NCBI RefSeq assembly: GCF_030519475.1
Contig: NZ_JAUMKD010000005.1
Span: forward strand, 248,001 to 312,000
Reading direction: 5' to 3'
Length of the DNA: 64,000 nt
DNA from: Micromonospora sp. C28SCA-DRY-2
Lineage (GTDB): Bacteria; Actinomycetota; Actinomycetes; Mycobacteriales; Micromonosporaceae
The notes under the pieces were generated by a model. The model ran no database searches. It had not been told where the DNA came from and saw only the letters and a list, made by a program, of their open reading frames with translations. Position 1 is the stretch's first letter. Each line of letters starts with the position of its first letter. Shown piece after piece: positions 22,173 to 33,064 of this stretch. A program made the position numbers and the translations under genes.

Positions 22173-23858
22173 GTGACCAGACCGGCACCCCTCGCCGGCG
22201 CTGGCCGGGTCGCTGGAGCGGCCGCGCTCATCGCCGTCCTCACCGTGCTCAGCCGGCTCGCCGGCTTCGGCCGGACCGCCGTCTTCACCTGGACGCTGGC
22301 CCCCACCGACCTCGGCGGCACGTACGTCGTCGCCAACCAGGTGCCGAACGTCATCTTCGAGATCGTCGCCGGCGGGGCGCTGGCCAGTCTGGTCGTGCCG
22401 CTGCTGGCCGGGCCGGTCGCGGCGGGAGACCGGGCGACCGTGGCCCGGACCACCGGCGCCCTGCTCAGCTGGACGCTGGCCCTGTTGGTGCCGCTGGCGC
22501 TGCTGGTGGTGCTCTTCGCCGGGCCGCTGGTCGGGGCGCTCGGCGAGGGCCTGACCGCGGCCCAGCAGCACAGCGGCGAGCGGATGCTGCGGGTCTTCGC
22601 GCCGCAACTGCCGCTCTACGGGGTGGGCATCGTGCTCACCGGCGTGCTCCAGGCGCACCGCCGGTTCGCCTGGCCGGTGATCGCACCGCTGCTGTCCAGC
22701 CTCACCGTGGTCGTGGTCTACCTCGGGTTCACCGCGGCCGAGGGGCGGCTGGCCACGGTCGCCGACGTGAGCCGGGGCGCCGAGCTGTTCCTGGCGGCCG
22801 GCACCACGGCCGGCGTGGTGGTGCTCTCGCTGTCCCTGCTGATCCCGGTCCGCCGGCTGCGGCTCGCGCCGCGGTTCGGGTTCGGCTTCCCCGCCGAGGC
22901 CCGCGCCCGGGTGGGCGGGCTGGCGGTGGCCGGGGCGGTGACCGTCACCGCCCAGCAGATCGCGCTGATCGTCAGCCTCAACCAGGTCACCTACGGCGCC
23001 GCCGCCAACCCCGGGGTCTACAACCTGGCGCAGGCCGTCTACCTGCTGCCCTGGGCGGTGCTGGCGGTGCCGCTGGCGGTCGCCGCCTACCCGACCCTGG
23101 TGGCGGCCCGGGCGGCCGGCGACGAGGACGGCTACCGCGCCACGCTCGCCCCGGCGGTGCGCGGGGTGCTGCTGTTCAGCTTCCTCGGCGCCGCGGCGCT
23201 GGTCGGCACGGCCGTCCCGGTCGGCCACTTCTTCTTCGACCCGCCGACGGCGTCCACCGCCGCCGGCGCGGTCGCCGGCTTCGCCCCCGGCCTGCTCGGC
23301 TACGGGCTGTTCGCCCTGCTGAGCCGCGCCCTGTACGCCCGGGGCGAGACCCGGGCGGCGACCAGCGCGATCGCCGCCGGTTTCCTGGTGGTGCCGGCGG
23401 CGGCGCTGGCCCTCGGCGCAGCGCTGCCGCTGCGCGACCGGGTGCCGGCCGTCGCGCTGGCGAACTCGGTCGGGATGCTGGTCCTCGGCGGGCTGCTGCT
23501 GGTCGCGGTGCGCCGCTCGGCCGGGGCCGCGGCGCTCGCCGGGGCGGCCCGGGCCGGTGGCGCCGGGCTGCTCGCCGGCGTGCTGGCCACGGCGGCCGGT
23601 GCGGCGGCGGCACACTGGCTGGCGGCGGCCGGGGACGGGACCCCGACGACACTCGCGGCACTCGTGCAGGGCATGCTGTCCGGAGTCCTGGTCGGCGCGG
23701 TCTTCCTCGCCGTGGCCCGGCTGGTGGACCGGCGGGACGTGCAGCCGCTGCTCGCGGGGGTGCTGCGCCGGCTCGGCCGGGGGCGGCGGGCCGGCGGGGG
23801 GCGGCCCGGCGGGGTGCCCCCGGAGCGGGGAGACGGGAAGGAGACGGTGTCCCGGTGA
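22173..23858 (+). CDS. murJ: MurJ/MviN-like lipid II or lipid-linked glycan flippase
   Basis: Integral membrane protein of 561 residues with about 14 predicted helices. The MurJ opening 'VLTVLSRLAGFGRTAVF' is followed by the family pattern 'VPNVIFEIVAGGALASLVVP', and 'YNLAQAVYLLPWAVLAVPLA' lies in the middle. The basic cytoplasmic tail (RRLGRGRRAGGGRPGG) is an actinobacterial feature. Actinomycetes usually carry the main murJ near the origin end of the chromosome, so this may be a second, pathway-specific flippase serving the PNPT and GT4 genes that flank it. The start is GTG two bases after the preceding stop. Confidence 0.85.
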   Translation: MTRPAPLAGAGRVAGAAALIAVLTVLSRLAGFGRTAVFTWTLAPTDLGGTYVVANQVPNVIFEIVAGGALASLVVPLLAGPVAAGDRATVARTTGALLSWTLALLVPLALLVVLFAGPLVGALGEGLTAAQQHSGERMLRVFAPQLPLYGVGIVLTGVLQAHRRFAWPVIAPLLSSLTVVVVYLGFTAAEGRLATVADVSRGAELFLAAGTTAGVVVLSLSLLIPVRRLRLAPRFGFGFPAEARARVGGLAVAGAVTVTAQQIALIVSLNQVTYGAAANPGVYNLAQAVYLLPWAVLAVPLAVAAYPTLVAARAAGDEDGYRATLAPAVRGVLLFSFLGAAALVGTAVPVGHFFFDPPTASTAAGAVAGFAPGLLGYGLFALLSRALYARGETRAATSAIAAGFLVVPAAALALGAALPLRDRVPAVALANSVGMLVLGGLLLVAVRRSAGAAALAGAARAGGAGLLAGVLATAAGAAAAHWLAAAGDGTPTTLAALVQGMLSGVLVGAVFLAVARLVDRRDVQPLLAGVLRRLGRGRRAGGGRPGGVPPERGDGKETVSR

Positions 23859-23979
23859 GCGCGTGGCGGGCGCCCGCGGGCCGGACGGCCGGCGACGGGA
23901 GTCGTGCCCGGTGAATCCGGTACGGCACGGGACGGGCGACCGGCGGCTGGCGGTCGCCGAGCGGAGGGGGTCGTGGTGA
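23855..23979 (+). other. Two chained bridging mini-ORFs between murJ and the GT4 gene
   Basis: The 117-base gap is covered without interruption by two short frames. The first, 20 codons (23855-23914), starts in a GTGA over the murJ stop. The second, 23 codons (23911-23979, VNPVRHGTGDRRLAVAER...), starts in a GTGA over the first stop and ends in a GTGA over the GT4 start at 23976. So three successive four-base overlaps join murJ to the glycosyltransferase. The second frame ends with a purine-rich GCGGAGGGGG that also serves as ribosome site. The peptides have no recognisable family. Confidence 0.4.
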
Positions 23980-25142
23980 CGCAACCGGCACCGGTTCCCG
24001 GCTGGCGCGGGACGGTCGGCCTGCTGCTCGCCTCCAGCACCGGCGGGGTCGGGCAGCACGTGCGCTCGCTGGCCGCCGGGCTGACCGCCGCCGGCGTCCG
24101 GGTGCTGGTCTGTGGCCCGGCCGCGACCCAGGAACAGTTCGACTTCACCGCCGCCGGGGCCCGCTTCCAGCCGGTGGAGATCCCGGCCAGCCCCACCCCG
24201 GCCGACGCGCGGGCGGTGGCCGCGCTGCGCCGGGCGGTCGGCACCGAGCCGGTCGACGTGCTGCACGCCCACGGCCTGCGGGCCGGCCTGGTCGCGGTGC
24301 TCGCCCGGCCGGCCGTCCCGCTGGTGGTCACCTGGCACAACGCGGTGCTCGCCGGCGGCCTGCGCGGCAGCCTGTCCCGGCTGGTCGAGCGGATCGTCGC
24401 CCGGGGCGCCCGGGTCACCCTCGGCGCCTCCGCCGACCTGGTGGCGCGGGCCGCCGCGCTGGGCGCCGCGGACGCCCGGCTCGCCCCGGTCGCCGCGCCG
24501 GCCCTGCCCGCGCCGCGCCGCCGCCGGGTCGCCGTGCGGGCCGAGTTCGGCGTCGCCGCCGACCAGCCGCTGGTCGTCTCCGTCGGCCGGCTGCACCCGC
24601 AGAAGCGGTACGACGTGCTGGTCGACGCGGCCGCCCGGTGGCGCACCCGGACCCCGCCGCCGGTCGTGGTGATCGCCGGCAGCGGCCCGGCGTACCTGCC
24701 GCTGGCCGCCCGGATCTCCGCCGCCCGCGCCCCGGTCACCCTGCTGGGCCACCGCACCGACGTGGCCGACCTGCTGGCCGGCGCCGACCTGGCCGTGGTG
24801 ACCAGCGACTGGGAGGCCCGCCAGCTCTTCGCGCAGGAGGCGCTGCGGGCCGGCGTACCGCTGGTGGCCACCGCCGTGGGTGGCCTGCCCGAGCTGGTCG
24901 GCGACGCCGCGGTGCTGGTTCCGCCGGGCGACGTGGACGCGGTCGACGCGGCCGTGCGCGACCTGCTCGACGACCCGGCGCGCCGGGCCGACCTGGCCCG
25001 GCGGGGCGCCGACCGGGCCGCCGGCTGGCCCACCGAGGCGGACACCCTGGCCCAGCTCGCCGGCCTCTACGCCGAGCTGGCCCCGGACGCGGCCGGCCCC
25101 GCCACTCCCGGCGCCGACGCCCCCTCGACGGGACGCCGGTGA
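23976..25142 (+). CDS. GT4-family glycosyltransferase
   Basis: Glycosyltransferase of about 388 residues with two Rossmann domains (GT-B fold). The N-terminal part carries 'LLASSTGGVGQHVRSLAAGL' (glycine-rich acceptor loop) and 'VDVLHAHGLRAGLVA'. The C-terminal donor domain has 'VVSVGRLHPQKRYDVLVDAA' (the SxGRLxxxKxxxxL pattern) and 'FAQEALRAGVPLVATAVGGL' (the E-x7-E region of GT4). It is probably cytosolic and membrane-associated, adding a sugar to the lipid-linked intermediate made by the PNPT protein. The start is set by the GTGA coupling and the GGAGGGGG ribosome site. The stop overlaps the next ATG. Confidence 0.88.
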   Translation: MTQPAPVPGWRGTVGLLLASSTGGVGQHVRSLAAGLTAAGVRVLVCGPAATQEQFDFTAAGARFQPVEIPASPTPADARAVAALRRAVGTEPVDVLHAHGLRAGLVAVLARPAVPLVVTWHNAVLAGGLRGSLSRLVERIVARGARVTLGASADLVARAAALGAADARLAPVAAPALPAPRRRRVAVRAEFGVAADQPLVVSVGRLHPQKRYDVLVDAAARWRTRTPPPVVVIAGSGPAYLPLAARISAARAPVTLLGHRTDVADLLAGADLAVVTSDWEARQLFAQEALRAGVPLVATAVGGLPELVGDAAVLVPPGDVDAVDAAVRDLLDDPARRADLARRGADRAAGWPTEADTLAQLAGLYAELAPDAAGPATPGADAPSTGRR

Positions 25143-27496
25143 TGCTGCGCAGACTCGCCCCCGCGCTGCTCACCCTGGTCGTGGTGGCGCTCGGCGTCAC
25201 CGCGCTGGCGGCCCGCCCGAAGACGGAGGCCCCGGAGCGCACCGCCGACTACGTGGTGCTGGTCGGCGTGGCCGGGTTGCGCTGGGAGGACGTCGACCCG
25301 CGGACCACCCCGACGCTGTGGCGGATGGCCCAACGCGGCTCGATCGGCTCGCTGTCGGTGCGCTCCGCGCACCGGCCGACCTGCCCGGTCGACGGCTGGC
25401 TGACCCTCGGCGCCGGCAGCTACGCCGCCTGGAACGGCAGCCGGCAGGCCGGCGCCTGCCCGCCGGCGGCGGTCACCGTCGAGCAGCCGGACGGCATCGG
25501 CGCGAACCTGCCCGACCAGGAGAGCGTCGTGCTGCACAACCAGGAGCGGCTGCCGTGGGGCACGGTCCCGGGCTCGCTGTCGGAGTCGGTGCGCTGCTCG
25601 GTGGCGGTCGGGCCGGGCGCGGCGGTGGCGGCCGCCCGGCCGTTCGGTCGGGTCGACCGGTACGCCGCGGCGCTGCCACGGGACCCGGCCGTCCTGCTCG
25701 GCTCCTGCGTGCTGAGCATCGTCGACCTGGGCACCGTGGCCGGTGAGGACCCGGCGGCCCGGCAGGCGGCGGCGCGAGCGGCCGACGCCCAGCTGGCCCG
25801 GGTGCTCGCCGCCCGCCCGCCGCGCTCGCTGGTGCTCGTCGCCGGGGTCTCCGACACCGACGTGCCGTCCCGGCTGCACGTGGCGGTCGCCGACGGGCCG
25901 GGCTGGGAGGGCGGCTGGCTCACCTCGGCGAGCACCGGTCGGGAGGGCTACCTGCAACTGGTCGACCTGGCGCCGACCGCGCTCGCGGCGCTGGGCCGGC
26001 CGATGCCCGAGCGGCCCTTCCTGGGCCGGCCCGCCGAGTCGGTGGGCGACCGGCCGGCCGACCTGGCGACCGCCATCGCCCAGCCGGCCGACGCCGACCG
26101 GGAGGCCGCCGCCCAGCGGCGGGTCGCCGGCTGGTACTTCACCCTGCTCGCCGCCGCCCAGGTGCTGCTCGGCCTGGCGGTGCTGCCGATGCTGCGCCGG
26201 GCCCGCCGGCACGCCGGCCCGTACGGCCCCGAGCCGGTGTCGCGGCGGGTCGTGGCGGTGGTCGAGGTGCTGCTGATCGCCGCCGCGCTGGCCGTGCCGG
26301 CGGCCCTGCTCGCCGACGTGGTGCCCTGGTGGCGGGGCGAGCACGCGGGCGCCTGGTTCGCCGGGGTGACCGTGCTGCTGGTGGTCGGGGCGACCGCCGC
26401 CGTCCGGCTCACCCCCGGCTACCCGGGGACCCTCGGCCCGCTCGGCGCGGTGGCCGGGCTGACCACGCTGACCGTCGGGCTGGACGTGGTCACCGGCGCC
26501 CGGTTGCAGCTCAACGGGGTGGTCGGCTACTCGGCCCTGGAGGGCGGCCGGTACGCCGGCCTGGGCACCGTCGGGCTCGGGGCGTTCCTGGCCGGCGCGC
26601 TGCTCAGCGCGGGCTGGCTCGCCCAGCGGGTCCGCCGCTCCTGGCGGCCGGCCGTGGTGGCCAGCGTCGGCGGCGCCGCGGTGGTGGTCGTCGGCAGCCC
26701 CTACCTCGGCGCCGACCCGATCGGCGCCATCGCGCTGACCGCCGGGGTGAGCGTCGCCGCGGTGATCAGTGCCGGCGGCTGGCTGACGCTGAGCCGGCTG
26801 GCCTGGGCGGCGATGGCCGGGCTGGCGGTGACTGTCGGCCTGGCGCTGCTCGACCTGCGCCGACCCGCCCCGGAGCGGGGCAGCCTGGGCCGGTTCCTGG
26901 CCGCGCTCGGCGACGGCACCGGCGGGCTGACCGTGCACCGGTCCAGCACCGCCAACGTGGAGACCCTGGTCAACAGCCCGCTGACCGTGCTGGCGCTGGC
27001 CGGCGCGCTGCTGGTGTGGTTCGCCCTGCTCCAGCCGTGGGGTGGGTTGATGCGGCTGTTCGGCATCTACCCGGCGGTCCGGGCGGCGATGGCGGGCACC
27101 GCCGTCGCCGCGGTGATCGGCGGGGTGCTGGGCGGCTCCGCGCTGGACGTGGCCGGGGCGGCCGGGGCGCTGGTGGTGCCGATGGCGGCGCTGTCCGCGC
27201 TGCGGGTGCTCGACCACTCCACCGACCGGACCCGGCCGGAGGCCGGCGGGCCGCGCGACGAGGCCGCGGCGGGCGCCGCCCCGGACCCGGGCCCGCCGTC
27301 GCCCGACGCCACCCCGGACCCGTCCGGTTCCCCGGCCACGCCAGACCCGGCCGAACCGTCCGCCGACGCCACCCCGGACCCGTCCGCGCCGGCTCCGGAC
27401 GCCACGGAACAGTCGTCCGGGGCGGCGGCCGGCGAGCCGCGGGCGGGGGAGCGGGGCCGCGCCGCCCGCTCGTCCACCGAGGTCGCGACCTCCTGA
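25142..27496 (+). CDS. Large membrane protein with degenerate phosphatase-like ectodomain
   Basis: Protein of 784 residues, no firm family. A membrane helix (about 7-24, 'ALLTLVVVALGVTALAA') is followed by about 290 extracytoplasmic residues that resemble the alkaline-phosphatase/sulfatase fold in outline ('ADYVVLVGVAGLRWEDV', 'TPTLWRMAQRGSIGSLSVRS') but without a convincing set of metal ligands. Then come about nine membrane helices (330-690) and a Pro/Asp/Ala-rich tail with three tandem 'PDATPDPS' repeats. It overlaps the GT4 stop (ATGA), so it belongs to the same glycan operon. It might modify, ligate or regulate the exported glycan; this is inference from position only. Confidence 0.7.
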   Translation: MLRRLAPALLTLVVVALGVTALAARPKTEAPERTADYVVLVGVAGLRWEDVDPRTTPTLWRMAQRGSIGSLSVRSAHRPTCPVDGWLTLGAGSYAAWNGSRQAGACPPAAVTVEQPDGIGANLPDQESVVLHNQERLPWGTVPGSLSESVRCSVAVGPGAAVAAARPFGRVDRYAAALPRDPAVLLGSCVLSIVDLGTVAGEDPAARQAAARAADAQLARVLAARPPRSLVLVAGVSDTDVPSRLHVAVADGPGWEGGWLTSASTGREGYLQLVDLAPTALAALGRPMPERPFLGRPAESVGDRPADLATAIAQPADADREAAAQRRVAGWYFTLLAAAQVLLGLAVLPMLRRARRHAGPYGPEPVSRRVVAVVEVLLIAAALAVPAALLADVVPWWRGEHAGAWFAGVTVLLVVGATAAVRLTPGYPGTLGPLGAVAGLTTLTVGLDVVTGARLQLNGVVGYSALEGGRYAGLGTVGLGAFLAGALLSAGWLAQRVRRSWRPAVVASVGGAAVVVVGSPYLGADPIGAIALTAGVSVAAVISAGGWLTLSRLAWAAMAGLAVTVGLALLDLRRPAPERGSLGRFLAALGDGTGGLTVHRSSTANVETLVNSPLTVLALAGALLVWFALLQPWGGLMRLFGIYPAVRAAMAGTAVAAVIGGVLGGSALDVAGAAGALVVPMAALSALRVLDHSTDRTRPEAGGPRDEAAAGAAPDPGPPSPDATPDPSGSPATPDPAEPSADATPDPSAPAPDATEQSSGAAAGEPRAGERGRAARSSTEVATS

Positions 27497-27654
27497 CCGG
27501 GGGCCCCGGCCCGACGCCGAACCGCGCCTACCTCGGGTGCGGCACCGGCACACCGCCGGTGAGGTGTTACCGTGGAATCCCGTGGATCGCGTGATCACTT
27601 GGCTGATCGGCACGGCGGTCTGCACGACCGCGACGGACGACACGGGAGCAGGCC

Positions 27655-29393
<1,739 letters not shown>

Positions 29394-29397
<4 letters not shown>

Positions 29398-29999
29398 GCG
29401 CGGTCGAGCACCGCTACCAGGTGCGCTCCCGGGAGGAGCGCTACCGGGGGCGGATCTTCGACGTGGTCAGCGAGGAGGTGACCATGCCGGGCGGCGGCAC
29501 CGCGGTGCGCGACTACGTCCGGCACGTCGGGGCGGTGGCCGTGGTGGCGCTCGACGCCGCCGGCCAGGTGGTGCTGATCCGGCAGTACCGGCACCCGGTC
29601 GGGCGGCACCTGTGGGAGTTGCCGGCCGGGTTGACCGACGTGACCGGCGAGGACCTGGCCGCCGCGGCGGCCCGGGAGCTGGCCGAGGAGGTCGACCTCG
29701 TCGCCGGGCGGCTCGACGTGCTGGTCGACCTGTACAGCTCGCCCGGCTTCACCAACGAGCTGGTCCGGGTCTTCCTGGCCCGGGAGCTGACCGAGGTGCC
29801 GGCGGAGTCCCGGCACGAGCGCCGCGACGAGGAGGCCGACCTGCAGGTGGTCCGGCTCGGCCTGGACGAGGCGGTCGGCATGGTCCTGGCCGGCGAGATC
29901 ACCAACGCGTCCTGCGTCGCCGGGCTGCTCGCCGCGGCCCGGGCCCGGGACGCCGGCTGGTCGGTGCTGCGCCGGGCGGACGCGCCGGTGCCGGGCTGA
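29394..29999 (+). CDS. NUDIX hydrolase (ADP-ribose pyrophosphatase-like)
   Basis: Protein of 201 residues. The NUDIX box runs from 'ELPAGLTD' through 'AAARELAEEVDL', with the REx2EE core intact, although the usual EExG is EEVD. 'QYRHPVGRHLWELPAG' upstream and 'YSSPGFTNELVRVFLA' downstream fit ADP-ribose pyrophosphatase-type enzymes. It is translationally coupled to pyrG by ATGA, the same pair as Rv1699-Rv1700. It is followed by a strong terminator. Confidence 0.92.
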
Positions 30000-30039
30000 G
30001 CCCGGACCTCGGGCCGGTGCGCCGGCGGGGTACGTGAGA

Positions 30040-30070
30040 GGGGCCGTGCGGTACGCCGCACGGCCCCTTT
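30040..30070 (+). terminator. Rho-independent terminator after pyrG-NUDIX
   Basis: A perfect 12-bp stem GGGGCCGTGCGG / CCGCACGGCCCC (30040-30051 and 30056-30067) with tetraloop TACG, followed by TTT. It sits between the convergent NUDIX and TM2 genes and can serve both. Confidence 0.88.
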
Positions 30071-30090
30071 GTCGTCGTCCCCGGGTCGGG

Positions 30091-30348
30091 TCAGTCGCGC
30101 AGCGGGCGACCCTGCCCGTCGACACCACCGTTGACCAGGATCAGGATGCCGTCGATGAGGCCCCAGATGCTGCCGAGACCGCAGGTCACGATGCTCACCA
30201 CGAGCTGGATGACGCCGGTCTTGGTGTCGCCCATGTAGAACCGGCCGGCACCGAAGAAGCCCAGCAGGATCTGCAGGACGCCCGCGATCACCTTGCTCTT
30301 GTCGGAAACGCCCTGGGGATACCCGGGCTGGTAAGGAGGAGTGGTCAT
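30091..30348 (-). CDS. TM2 domain-containing membrane protein
   Basis: Small membrane protein of 85 residues. A Pro/Tyr-rich cytoplasmic N-terminus (MTTPPYQPGYPQG) is followed by the TM2 domain: first helix 'VIAGVLQILLGFFGAGRFYM' with the conserved G-x-x-R-F-Y, 'GDTKTGVIQLVVSIVTCGLG', and second helix ending 'IWGLIDGILILVNG' with the conserved W-x-x-I-D. The chosen ATG follows GGAGGAG 8 bases upstream in its own orientation. Function is unknown. It is divergent from ald. Confidence 0.9.
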   Translation of the reverse strand: MTTPPYQPGYPQGVSDKSKVIAGVLQILLGFFGAGRFYMGDTKTGVIQLVVSIVTCGLGSIWGLIDGILILVNGGVDGQGRPLRD

Positions 30349-30639
30349 GAGGCGACACCTTAGTGATCGACTCTCGTCCTGTCCGCAGCGGTATCCAGCG
30401 AGTGGGACGATAATGGACGAACACTGTCCTGACGGATGAGGCGGCGTACCCCCGCCGGCCGAGGCGACGCCTGACACTTCGTCAGCGTCGGCGGTCACCG
30501 GATGTCACTGTGCTGGCCCCCGGCGGGTGCCGACGCGCCTAGACTGCCGCCGGCGGGACCGGTGGACCGCGGTGGCAAAGGGGCCGCCGTGGCGCCGAGC
30601 AGTCGGGGGAGAGCGGCCCCGAAGGAAGGTGTCTGCATC

Positions 30640-31755
30640 GTGAAGGTCGGAATCCCCCGCGAGGTCAAGAACCACGAGTACCGGGTGGCGATCACGCCCG
30701 CGGGCGTCAACGAGTTCACCCGCCACGGCCACGAGGTCTTCGTCGAGTCCGGGGCGGGCGTCGGCTCCAGCATCACCGACGACGAGTTCGCCGCCGCCGG
30801 CGCCAAGATCCTGGCCAGCGCCGACGAGGTCTGGGACGCCGCCGAGCTGGTGCTCAAGGTCAAGGAGCCGATCGCCGAGGAGTACCACCGGATGCGCGAG
30901 GGGCAGGTGCTCTTCACCTACCTGCACCTGGCCGCGTCCAAGGAGTGCACCGACGCGCTGCTGGACCGCAAGGTCACCGGCATCGCGTACGAGACGGTCG
31001 AGCTGCCGGACCGGTCGCTGCCGCTGCTCGCCCCGATGTCGGAGGTGGCCGGCCGGCTCGCCCCGCAGGTGGGCGCCTTCTACATGATGCGCACCGGGGG
31101 TGGCCGGGGCGTGCTCCCCGGCGGCGTCTCCGGCGTGTACGCGGCCAAGACCGTGGTCATCGGCGCCGGCGTCTCCGGCATGAACGCCGCCGCGATCGCC
31201 CTCGGCCTGCAGTCCGAGGTGCTGCTGCTGGACAAGAACGTCGCCCGGCTGCGCCAGGCCGACGCGATCTACCGGGGCCACCTGCAGACGGTCGCCTCCA
31301 ACGCGTACGAGATCGAGCGGGCCGTGCTGGACGCGGACCTGGTCATCGGCGCGGTGCTGGTGCCCGGCGCGAAGGCGCCCAAGCTCATCTCCAACGAGCT
31401 GGTCTCCCGGATGAAGCCGGGCAGCGTGCTCGTCGACATCGCCATCGACCAGGGCGGCTGCTTCGAGGACTCGCGCCCCACCACGCACGCCGACCCGGTC
31501 TACAAGGTGCACGAGTCGATCTTCTACTGCGTGGCGAACATGCCCGGCGCGGTGCCGAACACCAGCACCCACGCGCTGACCAACGTCACCCTCCCGTACG
31601 CCCTGGAGCTGGCCAACCACGGCTGGCGCGAGGCGCTGCGCCGCGACCCGGCGCTGGCACTCGGCCTGAACACCCACGCCGGCCAGGTCACCTACGGCCC
31701 GGTTGCCGAGGCGCACGGCATGGGCGTCCTCCCGCTGGCCGACGTGCTGGGCTGA
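30640..31755 (+). CDS. ald: Alanine dehydrogenase
   Basis: NAD-dependent L-alanine dehydrogenase (L-alanine to pyruvate and ammonia), 371 residues, the standard length. 'VGIPREVKNHEYRVAITPAG' opens the protein, substrate residues lie in 'LKVKEPI' (Lys) and 'LFTYLHLAASK' (His), and the NAD-binding Rossmann loop is 'VVIGAGVSGMNAA'. The start is GTG 30640, ten bases after a strong GAAGGAAGG site. An upstream promoter-like TAGACT lies at about 30540. A single gene with its own promoter, divergent from the TM2 gene. Confidence 0.95.
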   Translation: MKVGIPREVKNHEYRVAITPAGVNEFTRHGHEVFVESGAGVGSSITDDEFAAAGAKILASADEVWDAAELVLKVKEPIAEEYHRMREGQVLFTYLHLAASKECTDALLDRKVTGIAYETVELPDRSLPLLAPMSEVAGRLAPQVGAFYMMRTGGGRGVLPGGVSGVYAAKTVVIGAGVSGMNAAAIALGLQSEVLLLDKNVARLRQADAIYRGHLQTVASNAYEIERAVLDADLVIGAVLVPGAKAPKLISNELVSRMKPGSVLVDIAIDQGGCFEDSRPTTHADPVYKVHESIFYCVANMPGAVPNTSTHALTNVTLPYALELANHGWREALRRDPALALGLNTHAGQVTYGPVAEAHGMGVLPLADVLG

Positions 31756-31829
31756 GAGGCGGCGGGCTGACCGGAGCACCGGACGGGGCCGGCGCGGGCG
31801 GTGAGCCCGCGCCGGCCCTGTGCCGCGCC

Positions 31830-32759
31830 GTGCGCGGCTACCTCGACCACCTCACGGTCGAGCGTGGACTCTCCGCGAACACCCTGGCGTCGTACCGCCG
31901 GGACCTGGACCGCTACCTCGCCACGCTGGCCGCGGCGGGCGTCGCCGACCTCGCCGCCGTCGGCCCGGCCATGGTGGAGACGCACCTGGCCCGGCTGCGC
32001 GCCGGCGAGGACGGGCACCCGCCGCTGGCGGCGTCCTCCGCGGCCCGGGCCGCCAGCGCGGTGCGCGGCCTGCACCGGTTCGCCGTGCGCGAGGGGCTGG
32101 CCGGGGCCGACCCGAGCCGCGACGTGCGCCCGCCCACCCCGCCGCGCCGGCTGCCCCGGGCGCTGCCGGTCGACGACGTGGTGCGGCTGCTGGAGACCGC
32201 CGGCCCGGTGGCCGCCACCGGCGACGGCGCGCCGCTCGCGCTGCGCGACCGGGCGCTGCTGGAGTTCCTGTACGGCACCGGGGCGCGGATCTCGGAGGCG
32301 GTCGGCGCCGCGGTGGACGACCTCGACCCGGCCGAGGGGACCGCGCTGCTGCGCGGCAAGGGCGGGCGCACCCGGCTGGTCCCGATCGGCGGGTACGCGG
32401 TCGAGGCGCTGCGCGCCTACCTGGTGCGCGCCCGGCCGGCGTTGGCCGCCGCCGGCCGGGGCACCCCGGCGGTCTTCCTCAACGCCCGCGGCGGCGCGCT
32501 GTCCCGGCAGGGCGCGTGGACCATCCTGCGCCGCGCGGCGCAGCGGGCCGGTCTGCCGGTCGACGGGCCGCAGGCGGTCTCCCCGCACACCCTGCGCCAC
32601 TCGTACGCCACCCACCTGCTCGACGGCGGCGCGGACGTGCGGGTGGTGCAGGAACTGCTCGGCCACGCCTCGGTCACCACCACCCAGGTCTACACGCTGG
32701 TCACCGTGGAGCGGCTGCGCGAGGTGTACGCCACCGCCCACCCCCGTGCCCGCGGCTGA
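31830..32759 (+). CDS. xerD: Site-specific tyrosine recombinase XerD
   Basis: Recombinase of about 309 residues that resolves chromosome dimers at dif together with XerC. An N-terminal SAM-like core-binding domain ('YLDHLTVERGLSANTLASY') precedes the catalytic domain. The catalytic Arg is in 'YGTGARISEAVG', HxxR in 'SPHTLRHSYATHLLDGG', the second His in 'LLGHASVTTTQVYT', whose Tyr is the nucleophile. GTG 31830 is the only standard start in frame before the conserved region, but it lacks a good ribosome site. A CTG at 31767 after GAGAGGCGGCGG would add 21 residues and is possible. In order with parA, scpA and scpB. Confidence 0.92.
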   Translation: MRGYLDHLTVERGLSANTLASYRRDLDRYLATLAAAGVADLAAVGPAMVETHLARLRAGEDGHPPLAASSAARAASAVRGLHRFAVREGLAGADPSRDVRPPTPPRRLPRALPVDDVVRLLETAGPVAATGDGAPLALRDRALLEFLYGTGARISEAVGAAVDDLDPAEGTALLRGKGGRTRLVPIGGYAVEALRAYLVRARPALAAAGRGTPAVFLNARGGALSRQGAWTILRRAAQRAGLPVDGPQAVSPHTLRHSYATHLLDGGADVRVVQELLGHASVTTTQVYTLVTVERLREVYATAHPRARG

Positions 32760-33064
32760 CCGGGCCCGTCGCCACGACCCGCGCGGGTGGCCCCGCCCGG
32801 AGACCCGCGCCCGTGCTCCGGAAGAGTGGCCGGGCCGACGGCGGGAGCACTCTTCCGGTGAACGTGCGGGCGTCGGGGCGCCGGGGGCCGGCAAGCGCGC
32901 CGGCCGACACGCCGAGCGGGTGCCGAACGCCCTGCTGGCCGGTGGCGTACAGTCGGCATCGGCGCGGACCTGGCGGGGCGATGCGACCGGGGTGCGCAGC
33001 GGCGCCGCGAAGGACGTCGGTCGGCTCCGACGCCGGGTGGTCGTCGGGAGGGGGCAACGAGGAC
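32760..33064 (+). promoter_or_regulatory. xerD-parA intergenic region with 11-bp dyad and promoter-like site
   Basis: This gap has no gene. It contains a perfect inverted repeat CCGGAAGAGTG / CACTCTTCCGG (32818-32828 and 32848-32858) around a 19-base GC loop, which could terminate xerD transcription or be an operator. A -10-like TACAGT lies near 32948, about 110 bases before parA, followed by a GGGAGGGGGCAACGAGG ribosome site just before the ATG. Confidence 0.5.

Noticed and set aside
23300..25045. Long minus-strand frames opposite murJ and the GT4 gene
   Set aside because: Shadows typical of high-GC DNA; the plus strand carries clear family motifs.
27552..27572. CACCGGC / GCCGGTG hairpin before pyrG as an attenuator
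   Set aside because: The 7-bp stem lacks a U-tract or leader peptide; short stems like this are common in such GC-rich sequence.
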